Source: Anaerolineaceae bacterium (lineage in GTDB: Bacteria > Chloroflexota > Anaerolineae > Anaerolineales > Anaerolineaceae). Taken from it: a stretch of 11,814 nt of DNA. The stretch lies in the NCBI GenBank assembly GCA_003501835.1, contig DNOU01000035.1, positions 791-12,604 on the forward strand, written 5' to 3'. The notes beneath the pieces are model-generated. The model saw only the letters and a program-made list of their open reading frames with translations, was not told where the DNA came from and did not search any database. The first letter of the stretch is position 1, and the number at the start of each line of letters is the position of its first letter. Below, piece after piece: positions 1 to 8,136 of the stretch. The translations under genes and the position numbers were made by a program.

Positions 1-2
1 CG

Positions 3-1208
3 CCGTTTTGCTTTTGTTTCAGAACCCGGGCAGGTTGGCTGTCAGCCGGCGTGGAAGCCAGTCCTCTTGAAAATCGGTTCAGTGACTATCAGTACCAGGC
101 CGGTGATCGTTGGTTCCACTTCACGCTTGCCTATGATGGTATGACCCGGGTACATGGCAGCTATTCATTACCCATGTTGAGTATTTACTTTGCGGATGAT
201 CCTTACGATGCGCTCAAGCTCCATGCTGAAGCTCTTCGAGAGCGAAATTGGGCTGCTTCCAGTCACCCGGGGCAAACGCCAGCCTGGTGGCGGGAACCCA
301 TCTTCTGCGGATGGGGGGCGCAGTCCAACCTCGCATCAAAGGTGGAAGGATGGACGCCGGATTTTGCCACCCAGGATAATTACAATCAATTTCTGGCTGA
401 ATTGGATATGCATGGAATCAATCCCGGCACCGTGGTGATTGATGACAAATGGCAGCAGCATTATGGTGAGAACAGCGTGGACCCTCAAAAATGGCCCGAC
501 ATGGGCGGATTCGTCAGGGAGCAACATGAGCGGGATCGAAAGGTGCTGCTTTGGCTCAAGTTCTGGGATCCTGATGGTTTGCCTGCTGATGAATGCATCA
601 CCAATGCAGGCGGCGCCATCGTGGCAGTTGATCCAACGAACCCGAAATTCATCACCCGGTTCACCGAATCGATCAGATACCTGCTTGCCTCAGAGTCTCT
701 CAATGGGGATGGTTTCAAAGTGGATTTCAGTGCGCGAATACCCTGCGGCCCCGGAATGCGTATTCATCAGGATGTCTGGGGGTTGGAGTTGATGAAGACA
801 ATGCTGAAATTGCTTTATACAACGGCAAAAGCCGTTAAACCTGATGCTTTAATCATTACCCATACACCGCATCCCTACCTGGCTCCCTACCTGGATATGA
901 TCCGGCTGAATGACATCAACAGGGGCAAGGATCTGATCAAGGCCATGGTTCACCGTCAGAAGGTGGCAAGAATTGCCTGCCCCGATGCGTTAATCGATAC
1001 TGATAACTGGCCGATCACGAATAAAGCGGATTGGCTGGCTTACCTGGATATTCAATCTGACCTCGGCGTTCCAGCGCTTTATTACTCATCGGAGATCGAT
1101 GCCACCCATGAGAAACTCACGACTGCTGACTATGCCCGGTTGCGTAATCAATGGAAGAGATATACTGAAGAGAGGTCCATTCATGAAAACAACACCTTGG
1201 AAGGTTGA
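3..1208 (+). CDS. GH36-like (clan GH-D) TIM-barrel glycosidase, probable alpha-galactosidase type, 5' end outside window
   Basis: The reading frame is open from the left edge to the TGA at 1206-1208, so the gene is partial (401 residues visible); a GTG at 51 is the first possible internal start, but the barrel domain normally follows a large N-terminal beta-sandwich, so the true start is probably upstream. Residues below count from the GTG at 51. Residues 1-70 look like the end of such a sandwich. The barrel starts near WWREPIFCGWG (about 79) and contains VVIDDKWQ (about 127), a KVLLWLKFW strand, and DGFKVDF with Asp225 (bases 723-725) placed like the GH36/raffinose-synthase nucleophile. An IDTDNWP motif (bases 993-1013) may supply the acid/base Asp. 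The protein stops soon after the barrel, without the C-terminal beta domain usual in GH36. GH31 is the main alternative. Substrate specificity cannot be read from this. It overlaps the next gene by 26 bases, implying co-translation. Confidence 0.65.
   Translation, partial: PFCFCFRTRAGWLSAGVEASPLENRFSDYQYQAGDRWFHFTLAYDGMTRVHGSYSLPMLSIYFADDPYDALKLHAEALRERNWAASSHPGQTPAWWREPIFCGWGAQSNLASKVEGWTPDFATQDNYNQFLAELDMHGINPGTVVIDDKWQQHYGENSVDPQKWPDMGGFVREQHERDRKVLLWLKFWDPDGLPADECITNAGGAIVAVDPTNPKFITRFTESIRYLLASESLNGDGFKVDFSARIPCGPGMRIHQDVWGLELMKTMLKLLYTTAKAVKPDALIITHTPHPYLAPYLDMIRLNDINRGKDLIKAMVHRQKVARIACPDALIDTDNWPITNKADWLAYLDIQSDLGVPALYYSSEIDATHEKLTTADYARLRNQWKRYTEERSIHENNTLEG
1168..1175 (+). promoter_or_regulatory. 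Ribosome binding site of the GH35 gene
   Basis: AAGAGAGG lies seven bases before the ATG at 1183. It decides this start over the upstream in-frame ATG at 1099, which would add 28 residues lying wholly within the preceding gene and resembling no glycosidase N terminus. Confidence 0.6.
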
Positions 1209-3246
1209 AAACAAGAAACTCAATTTGGGCAACCGATCCATCTCAATGCTCAGCGGCGAGGTGCACTACTGGCGGCTGGATCCGCACCAATGGCGTCCTG
1301 TCCTGGAACGCGTCAGAGAACTTGGAATCAGGTTGGTGGCTTCCTACATCTGCTGGGATTTTCACGAGACCAGTCCTGGTGAATTTGATTTCACCGGTCG
1401 AACTGATCCGCGGCGTAATCTGGTAGGTTTCATCGAACTGCTGACAGAAATGGGTTTCGACATTGTTTTGCGTCCCGGGCCGTACATTTATGCAGAATGG
1501 AAGAACAACGGCGTACCCGACCGGGTGGCTCATTTACACAGGCTTGATCCCCTTTTCTTAACCGAAAGCAGCAAGTACATGCAAGCCGTGGTGGAAGTGA
1601 TCCAGCCCTATTTTCATACCCGCGGCGGAAAAGTTGTCCTGCTCCAGGCAGACAATGAAATCGATCTCTGGCAGGCTTTGTTCACTGAAAAGATCGGCAT
1701 AGGCAAAGCCAGGGGGAGTTTTACCGATTTCATTCACCAGGAGTATTCCACCGCGGATGACTACAACCTGATCCACCACACGCATTTCGCAGATCTTGAT
1801 CAAATCCGTCCGGTCTGCATGGACGTTCCTGATCGCCCTGAGCTGTTCTCGCAATACCTGGTTTATCTGCGGTTCAAGCACTGGTATACCGACGCCGTCG
1901 CTAAATGGGCGGTGGAGACTTACCGCCAACTCGGGGTGGACATTCCCATTTACTTGAATGGCTATGATGGTCTGGGCGTTCAGAATTGGGTTCATTTTGG
2001 CAAGATCGGCGACTTCTATGGATTGGATACCTATCCGACCAATGAGTTGACCCGCTGGCCAGATGAATTTCGTTTCCTCCTTGAAAAAGGCAGGTACAGC
2101 CGGGCAATTTCAAAATTACCTTACCTGGCTGAATTTGAATCGGGTATCTGGCACGGCTGGCATTACGACACCCTGGCTTTGACACCAAACCATTACCGGT
2201 TCACCTCTCTCTCAGCGCTGCTGGCAGGTTTTGCGGGTTGGAACTGGTATATGCTGGTCAACCGCGACAACTGGTACATGGCGCCGATTAACGAATGGGG
2301 AAGAACCAGGCCGGAGCTTTTTGAAGTTTTCAAGCAAATCGTGGAAATTTACGAAAGGGTCGCCCCGCCCACTTTGGAGCACCTCAGCCGGTTGTTTGTC
2401 TCCGCAGATCCCACTCAAAGGGCGGTCGTGAAGACGAACGAAAAATTCATGAAGGCGCTGTTTTCCACCGGTATTGATTTTGAGTTTTTCGATCTGGAAG
2501 TTGGAGAATGCAGTCAACCACTGGTTTTCTACAGCGGTCGCGAATGGCTGGGAGCGGAGAGTCAAAAGAAATTGCTTCAGTATGTGAATTCTGGCGGTCA
2601 CCTGGTATTCTTCGGGGTGGTACCAACGCTGGATGATACTTTTCAGCCAACCCATTTCTTCAAAAAGCCTGAACCCAGCGGTTTGCTGCCGAAGATCAAC
2701 ACCTTTGAAGTCACCATCGCAGGACATAACTTTAAGGCGGAAATGCCCTGGATGGAATGGTTCAGCCAGGTCGAGGGCAGCCCGATCACAGTCATCCGCG
2801 TACCTCCTGAAGGGATCACTGCGGAAGAATTGCTCCTCCAGCACAGCCTTGAAGTGGGCCAATCCTATGTGATTGGATATTCGATCAACCAGGGCGCCGG
2901 AAAGATCACCTACATTGGAGCGGATCCATCACCGGAACTGATCGGGGGTGTTCTGAAAAGCGCCGGCATTGAGCCCCCGGTTCATGCATCGAATCCTGAG
3001 TGGGCATCCGCCCTCTACAGACGCGACGGTAAGTATTATCTGTTCATTGTCAATCCAACAGATCACAACGGAACCGCTGTTTTCGAACTGACTGCCGACT
3101 TTGGTGCCAATACTGCCTGGAAAATTGAAAACCTGGTCAGCAAGACCTCGGAGATCGTTACATCACTTGACGATAAACTCTCCCTTAGCACCAACCTCAG
3201 TCGGAAAGATGCTTTGGTGCTGCAGATCACCAGGTTGGATCAGTAA
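1183..3246 (+). CDS. GH35-family beta-galactosidase
   Basis: Predicted to remove terminal beta-galactosyl (or related) residues from oligosaccharides; no signal peptide, so probably cytoplasmic. From the ATG at 1183 it is 687 residues. Near the N terminus, ISMLSGEVHYWR (20-31) is the typical GH35 opening strand, followed by the RPGPYIYAEW strand (97-106). The acid/base motif is LLQADNEIDLW, with Glu159 in the place of the second Glu of the family's ENEYG. The nucleophile is probably Glu317 in LAEFESGIWHGW (bases 2131-2133). After the barrel, residues about 400-560 (RAVVKTNEKFMKALF, LVFYSGREWLG, YVNSGGHLVFFG) resemble the glutamine-amidotransferase-like domain of GH42 and some prokaryotic GH35 enzymes, and a small beta domain follows. 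Family assignment is firm; exact sugar specificity is not. The start lies inside the end of the GH36-like gene, and the next gene follows after 42 bases. Confidence 0.85.
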   Translation: MKTTPWKVENKKLNLGNRSISMLSGEVHYWRLDPHQWRPVLERVRELGIRLVASYICWDFHETSPGEFDFTGRTDPRRNLVGFIELLTEMGFDIVLRPGPYIYAEWKNNGVPDRVAHLHRLDPLFLTESSKYMQAVVEVIQPYFHTRGGKVVLLQADNEIDLWQALFTEKIGIGKARGSFTDFIHQEYSTADDYNLIHHTHFADLDQIRPVCMDVPDRPELFSQYLVYLRFKHWYTDAVAKWAVETYRQLGVDIPIYLNGYDGLGVQNWVHFGKIGDFYGLDTYPTNELTRWPDEFRFLLEKGRYSRAISKLPYLAEFESGIWHGWHYDTLALTPNHYRFTSLSALLAGFAGWNWYMLVNRDNWYMAPINEWGRTRPELFEVFKQIVEIYERVAPPTLEHLSRLFVSADPTQRAVVKTNEKFMKALFSTGIDFEFFDLEVGECSQPLVFYSGREWLGAESQKKLLQYVNSGGHLVFFGVVPTLDDTFQPTHFFKKPEPSGLLPKINTFEVTIAGHNFKAEMPWMEWFSQVEGSPITVIRVPPEGITAEELLLQHSLEVGQSYVIGYSINQGAGKITYIGADPSPELIGGVLKSAGIEPPVHASNPEWASALYRRDGKYYLFIVNPTDHNGTAVFELTADFGANTAWKIENLVSKTSEIVTSLDDKLSLSTNLSRKDALVLQITRLDQ

Positions 3247-3279
3247 CCGAACAGTCGTACGGTTTAAAGCGTGTGGAAA

Positions 3280-3284
3280 AGAGG
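3280..3284 (+). promoter_or_regulatory. Ribosome binding site choosing the ATG at 3289
   Basis: AGAGG (continuing into AAAT) lies just before the ATG at 3289. It favours that start over the in-frame GTG at 3271, whose upstream sequence (GTTTAAAGC) shows no purine-rich site. The spacing of four bases is short, so this is a moderate call. Confidence 0.45.
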
Positions 3285-3288
3285 AAAT

Positions 3289-5100
3289 ATGCAGCAACTC
3301 TCCAGGAACCTCTTTCGCTTTGAAAGTACCTGCAATGTCTACCTCATCCGCAACGGTGATGCTGCAATCCTGATCGACTTTGGCGATGGCAGTGTCTTGA
3401 ATGTGGTTGCGGAGCTGGGAATCCGCAGGGTTTCTGCGATCTTGATGACCCACCATCACCGTGACCAGGGTCAGGGTTTGCCGCGAGCCGTTGAAGCAGG
3501 AATTCCCATCTGGGTACCTGAAACGGAGAGCGAACTCTTTTCAGAGGTGGACTGGTACTGGCAGGCCAGGAATATCTACAACAATTACAATGTTCGTGAA
3601 GACCGGTTTTCACTGCTGCACTCTGTGCCCGTGGCAGGTTTTCTTACCGATTATTCGCAGCAGAGTTTCAGCGGTGTTGGTTTTAAGGTCCTTCCCACGC
3701 CCGGCCATACGCCTGGATCCATCTCTATAATTGCAGAGGTGGATGGCAGGCAGGTGGGATTTGTGGGTGACTTGATCATGTCGCCGGGAAGGTTGTGGTC
3801 TCTCGCCGCCACCCAATGGACCTACAACGGCGCTGAGGGTGTTGCTTATTCCGCGCTTTCTTTGTTGCAGATCAAAGAGCTTGCCCTGGATGCCCTTCTC
3901 CCCTCGCACGGCATGGTCATCCTGGAGCCGGCGAAAGCGATCGATGCCCTGGTGGATCCGCTGCTTGACCTGCTGAACGACCGCGGGGAGCACCGCTCCT
4001 TGCGGGAGAGGACTAAGAATCCGTTCAAAGAAATCACCCCGCATGTCTTTCGCAATTTGACGAGCGTTGCCAATTCCTATGTGGTCGTTTCAAACAGCGG
4101 AAAGGCGATAATCATAGATTACGGCTACGATTTCATCGGTGGATTCCCGGATGGCACAGGACGAACCTCGCGGCGCCCCTGGTTATACAACCTGCCGCTA
4201 ATGAAGAAAAACCTGGGTGTGAATCACGTTGATGTTGCCTTGCCGACCCACTATCATGATGACCACGTTGCCGGCATGAATCTATTGCAGCGAGTGGAAC
4301 ACACTTCCATTTGGGCACCTGAGAATTTTGCCCCAATCCTGACTGATCCATCCAACTACAACCTTCCCTGCCTTTGGTTTGATCCGATCAAGGTGGACGT
4401 GATTCAACCTCTTCACACGAAGATTGGTTGGGAGGAATTCTCACTCACCCTTTATCCCCTGCCAGGGCACACTCGTTTCGCCGTAGCCATTCTGCTCGAG
4501 GCGGACCAAAAGCGGATCCTCTTTACAGGAGATGAGTTCCAGGGAGATGGGGGTCAGGAGTGGAATTATGTGTATCAAAACCGCTATGAAATGAATGATT
4601 ACCGGTCTGCTGCGGAGTTATATGAACTGCTCAAGCCGGACATCATCCTGCCAGGGCACTGGTCAGCACTCTATCCGGATGAGGCATACTTCCAGCAGCT
4701 GAAAGAGCGGGCTGACCGCCTGGTCAGTTACCACGAGTCGATTCTGCCCCTTCAAGAGGTTTTCCCTGGAGTGGAAGGTTTTATTGCCAGGTTGACGCCG
4801 TATCAAAAAGAAGTCGAACCTGGCGAAAACTTCACTTATCAATGCGAGGTGGCGAATCCCACTCCATCCAGTCAAAAAATCGCCGTCCGACTGGTAGTTC
4901 CGGAAAATTGGGCTGCTGAACCTGGGATCTGTGAAACAGAGCTGAGTCCGGGTCAGGTGGCGATGTTGGATTTCCATGTATACATACCGGCAAATGCCGA
5001 TCCGGTCCGGCGCGAACGCATCGCAGTGGATCTTTTCCTTGGAGAACACCACTTCGGTCAACAGGCAGAAGCACTTGTCACGGTGACCAAACGGTTATGA
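3289..5100 (+). CDS. Tandem metallo-beta-lactamase-fold hydrolase with C-terminal beta-sandwich
   Basis: 603 residues from the ATG at 3289. Two MBL-fold domains follow each other. Domain 1 (about 1-225) has THHHRDQ (54-60), where the last metal-binding His of HxHxDH is Gln60, plus PGHTPG (His140), VGDL (Asp161) and PSHG (His207). Domain 2 (about 240-475) has a complete THYHDDH (His321, His323, Asp325, His326), PGHT (His394), TGDE (Asp415) and LPGHW (His457), so it should bind two metal ions. Residues about 490-603 form an all-beta, Ig/NEW3-like region (FIARLTPYQKEVEPGENF, then regular strands) like the accessory domains of glycosidases. The reaction is unknown: the fold covers lactonases, thioesterases, glyoxalases and phosphodiesterases. 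No signal peptide is seen. Its stop overlaps the next start (ATGA), so the two products are probably made in step and may act together. Fold is sure; function is open. Confidence 0.85.
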   Translation: MQQLSRNLFRFESTCNVYLIRNGDAAILIDFGDGSVLNVVAELGIRRVSAILMTHHHRDQGQGLPRAVEAGIPIWVPETESELFSEVDWYWQARNIYNNYNVREDRFSLLHSVPVAGFLTDYSQQSFSGVGFKVLPTPGHTPGSISIIAEVDGRQVGFVGDLIMSPGRLWSLAATQWTYNGAEGVAYSALSLLQIKELALDALLPSHGMVILEPAKAIDALVDPLLDLLNDRGEHRSLRERTKNPFKEITPHVFRNLTSVANSYVVVSNSGKAIIIDYGYDFIGGFPDGTGRTSRRPWLYNLPLMKKNLGVNHVDVALPTHYHDDHVAGMNLLQRVEHTSIWAPENFAPILTDPSNYNLPCLWFDPIKVDVIQPLHTKIGWEEFSLTLYPLPGHTRFAVAILLEADQKRILFTGDEFQGDGGQEWNYVYQNRYEMNDYRSAAELYELLKPDIILPGHWSALYPDEAYFQQLKERADRLVSYHESILPLQEVFPGVEGFIARLTPYQKEVEPGENFTYQCEVANPTPSSQKIAVRLVVPENWAAEPGICETELSPGQVAMLDFHVYIPANADPVRRERIAVDLFLGEHHFGQQAEALVTVTKRL

Positions 5101-8066
5101 CAGTTCGTTGCCAGGAAAATGAGCTTCCGGTACTTAATATTTGCGACCTGGTCGTACAAGGGGGAACATTCGGGGGAGTTCAATTTGCTCTTGAGTCTGC
5201 CGCCCGGGGATTGAAGGTGGTACTGATCGAATCCAGGACATATCTTGGATGGGAAATGACTGCCTGCCTGCGACCCTGGATGCAAATGGATGAGATCAAA
5301 TCCTCGCTTGAACTTCCGAAGGTCATTCATGCGATCATGACACCGGAGTGCTGCAGGATTCGCCGGAATGAAATTGTCTTCAACCTGGATCAGGTGAAGA
5401 TCACCCTGGAGGACCTGTTGTTGGGGGCAGGGGTGCAGATCCTGTATGCTTGCCGCGTGATTGATTTTCTTGAAAAACCTGAAGGTATCAACGGGGTCAT
5501 CATTGGCAATAAATCTGGCAGACAGGTGATCCGGTGCAAGGAATTCCTACAGTTCCTTCCCATCGAACAAGGATCTCCAAAAGGTGAATTACCCCGCAGC
5601 CGGGGCACGGCAAAGGATTCCCCGATCTGGCGTACGCTCGAGTTTTCGGGGGTTGACCTGGATGCGATGGTTTCTCTGCCCGCCCCTGATTTCCTTCAAT
5701 CGGGCTCGGAGATGCTGCAAATCCATCCCGGATTTTTTGATCATCAATGGTTTGTTGCATATCCCATGGCTGGCAGGATCCTTTCCTGTTTGCAGACCAG
5801 CTCGGAACGGGAATATGCTTCGCAAATGATGTCTGCACAAACTGCGCAGTACCTTCTTGATAGTGTGGAGGAATTCAGGGGCGCATACTGGGTTCGAGGA
5901 TCAGATGATTCCAATTCTGACCCTGCCGGGTTGCTCGTATCCAACTTCCACTCAAAACCAAACGCGGTAATGAGCAAGCTCTCACCTGTTACGGAATCAA
6001 CAGGTCCGGATGATCTATCCATTCACGAACCTGATCTCTTTTCCAACACCGCAAGTGATTTCGAATTGGCTCCTGCGTTCGATCTGGAAACCACCCAACA
6101 GTTTGATGTGCTGGTGGTTGGGGGTGGGACCAGCGGGGTTGCGGCAGCACTATCTGCAGCACAAAACGGCATGAAGACCCTCCTGGTGGAAATGAATTCC
6201 CGGGTTGGAGGGACTGGAACTGTTGGTGGCGTGCAGAGTTACTGGTTTGGCAGGAATACTGGATATTCTTCACGGATGTTGAAAATTATCGAAGAAGCGC
6301 ACCGGCAATATCATCAACCCCTGCCCGCCGGAGAAATTCCCCGCTGGAACATTGAGCTGAAAGCCTGGACCTTACTCAAGTCTCTGCGCGAGTACCAGGT
6401 GGAAGTGATGCTGAACAGCCAGGTAATAGCCACCGTAATGTCTGGACGATCCCTGCGGGGTGTCATTGTCGCCAATGACGCCGGCGTGCAGGCTGTCGAA
6501 GCCAGGGTGGTAATTGATGCCACGGGTGACGGCGATATTGCAGTTTTTTCAGGTGCTGCTTACAGTCATGGATCAGACCGCAACCGGTCAACAATGTGGT
6601 ATTCGCTGGCTCAGTTCGCCGATCCGGGACAGACCCGCAACAATTTCACCAGCATGGTGGATGTGGGGAATATTGAGGATTACACGCGTGCAATCCTCGC
6701 TGGTCGAAGGCGAGGTCAAAATACCGTGGATCACGGTACCTACCTGGCACAGCGGGAAAGCCGTCAAATTCTTGGGGAGACGGTATTGACTCTGACCGAC
6801 ATGTTGAGGCAGCGCCGGTATGAGGATGTTGTTTCCCTGGCATTAAGCAATTATGACGTGAAGGGTCATACCGATTCAGACTGGTTGAGGGCAGGACTGA
6901 TCCCGCCCAACCTTGAAGTTGAGATCCCAATGAAATCGCTCCTCTCCCGGGGCCTGGATAACCTGCTTGTTGTGGGGAAGGCAATCTCGGCTACGCATGA
7001 TGCTGTGCCCATCATTCGCATGCAGCGCGATGTAGAGAACCTGGGGGCGGCAGCCGGTATGGCTGCGGCACTGGCAGTTGAGAAAAACTGCGGGTTGCGT
7101 GACCTGCCGATTCGCGAGCTGCAAGCCAGGCTGATCAGCGGTGGTTTGTTACCTGCTGAAATTTTCCCACACCGGATCATCGAACACCCCAAGGATTTTC
7201 GCCAACAATTGACCGAATTGGATGCGGGGAAACCCCTTTATGCCTATTCCGACATGGAAATGCATGAGGTGTTCAAAGGCACCATTCCCTTTGTCGAAAT
7301 CTGCTGCGCGGGTCCCGCAGCCATTCCTGCGATCCAAAACGAATACGAGTTATCCCGGGGTGCTCGGCGCCTGTTGCTTGCCCGGGCGTTGGCAATGATG
7401 GGCGATGCCACCGGTCTGCCCGATCTACTCAAGGCTGTGGCTGGGCAATTGGAAGGGGAGCGTTTGCCGGAACGCTCGTCCGCCATCCGCAATACCCAGC
7501 TGCCGCCAGACCAGGGAGCCATGCCAGATGTGGTCTATTTGCTCTATTCGCTGGGCATGCTGCGGAATGAGAAAGCACTTCCAGTTCTTGAACGGGTGGC
7601 AGAGATGCTGGCACAATCTTCCATTGAGGACTTTTATTCACAGTCCAGGGGAAACTTTTACTATATCGATGCAATTTGCTTTGCTGCAGAACGGATGGGC
7701 AGCTTACGCTGCAAGGATCTATTACTGAATCTGCAGAAGGTGCGATACATGAGACACAACGTATGCACTGATCCTTTCCAGGTTGATTATGTTCGGGAGC
7801 GGGTTGCTTTTCTTGAATTGTCGATGGGTCGGGCGATGTTGCGCTGCGGCATGCCGGAAGGACTGCCGGTGGTGATCAGCTTTTTGGATGATACAAGGTC
7901 CGTGCTGCGAGAACATGCCTATTCTTTATTGCGGGAGTTAACAGGCGAAAAGATCAAATTGGATGCATCTGAGTGGATGACCTGGTATCTGAGCCGGGCA
8001 TGGCACTTGGAACCCCGACCGGACGATACTCCCACGGATGCGCAAAGAGCCTGGCTGCGAGAATGA
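5097..8066 (+). CDS. FAD-dependent oxidoreductase with two Rossmann halves and HEAT-like tail
   Basis: 989 residues, starting with an ATG that overlaps the upstream TGA. The second half (about 335-680) is a normal FAD_oxidored-type (PF12831-like) flavoprotein: DVLVVGGGTSG (GxGxxG at 342-347), Glu365 closing the second strand to bind the FAD ribose, VGGTGTVGG, VIDATGDGD, and a C-terminal NLLVVGKAIS motif (622-631) that completes the FAD site. The first part (about 14-265) looks like a degenerate copy: LVVQGGTFGG has Gln21 where the first Gly of GxGxxG should be, followed by VVLIESRTYLGWEMTA. A polar, low-complexity linker (about 265-335) joins the halves. From about 745 to the end, short paired helices (RRLLLARALAMMG, KALPVLERVAEML, LPVVISFLDD) suggest HEAT-like repeats. 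The substrate is unknown; the glycosidase context suggests a sugar or sugar derivative. No signal peptide. Confidence 0.85.
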   Translation: MTVRCQENELPVLNICDLVVQGGTFGGVQFALESAARGLKVVLIESRTYLGWEMTACLRPWMQMDEIKSSLELPKVIHAIMTPECCRIRRNEIVFNLDQVKITLEDLLLGAGVQILYACRVIDFLEKPEGINGVIIGNKSGRQVIRCKEFLQFLPIEQGSPKGELPRSRGTAKDSPIWRTLEFSGVDLDAMVSLPAPDFLQSGSEMLQIHPGFFDHQWFVAYPMAGRILSCLQTSSEREYASQMMSAQTAQYLLDSVEEFRGAYWVRGSDDSNSDPAGLLVSNFHSKPNAVMSKLSPVTESTGPDDLSIHEPDLFSNTASDFELAPAFDLETTQQFDVLVVGGGTSGVAAALSAAQNGMKTLLVEMNSRVGGTGTVGGVQSYWFGRNTGYSSRMLKIIEEAHRQYHQPLPAGEIPRWNIELKAWTLLKSLREYQVEVMLNSQVIATVMSGRSLRGVIVANDAGVQAVEARVVIDATGDGDIAVFSGAAYSHGSDRNRSTMWYSLAQFADPGQTRNNFTSMVDVGNIEDYTRAILAGRRRGQNTVDHGTYLAQRESRQILGETVLTLTDMLRQRRYEDVVSLALSNYDVKGHTDSDWLRAGLIPPNLEVEIPMKSLLSRGLDNLLVVGKAISATHDAVPIIRMQRDVENLGAAAGMAAALAVEKNCGLRDLPIRELQARLISGGLLPAEIFPHRIIEHPKDFRQQLTELDAGKPLYAYSDMEMHEVFKGTIPFVEICCAGPAAIPAIQNEYELSRGARRLLLARALAMMGDATGLPDLLKAVAGQLEGERLPERSSAIRNTQLPPDQGAMPDVVYLLYSLGMLRNEKALPVLERVAEMLAQSSIEDFYSQSRGNFYYIDAICFAAERMGSLRCKDLLLNLQKVRYMRHNVCTDPFQVDYVRERVAFLELSMGRAMLRCGMPEGLPVVISFLDDTRSVLREHAYSLLRELTGEKIKLDASEWMTWYLSRAWHLEPRPDDTPTDAQRAWLRE

Positions 8067-8136
8067 CCGTGCAGGTTTCGAGTGGAACACAATGAACGCC
8101 TGTCATTTGCTTTCATAAGGATAAAGAGAAACATTC

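Noticed and set aside
1099..1182. In-frame ATG at 1099 as the start of the GH35 gene
   Set aside because: It would overlap the GH36-like gene by 110 bases and adds residues unlike GH35 starts; the ATG at 1183 has a good ribosome binding site.
2212..2862. 216-codon open frame on the minus strand within the GH35 gene
   Set aside because: It lies antisense to a well-supported catalytic gene and its translation shows no recognisable domain; it is a shadow of the + strand coding sequence.
3245..3264. AACCG / CGGTT inverted repeat in the gap before the MBL gene as operator or hairpin
   Set aside because: Five base pairs only, with a ten-base loop and no further symmetry; expected by chance.
8062..8107. 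Inverted repeat AATGAC / GTCATT around the end of the flavoprotein gene as a terminator
   Set aside because: Only six base pairs, then a five-base bulge and three more pairs, a long loop and no proper T-run; the genes on both sides look co-transcribed.
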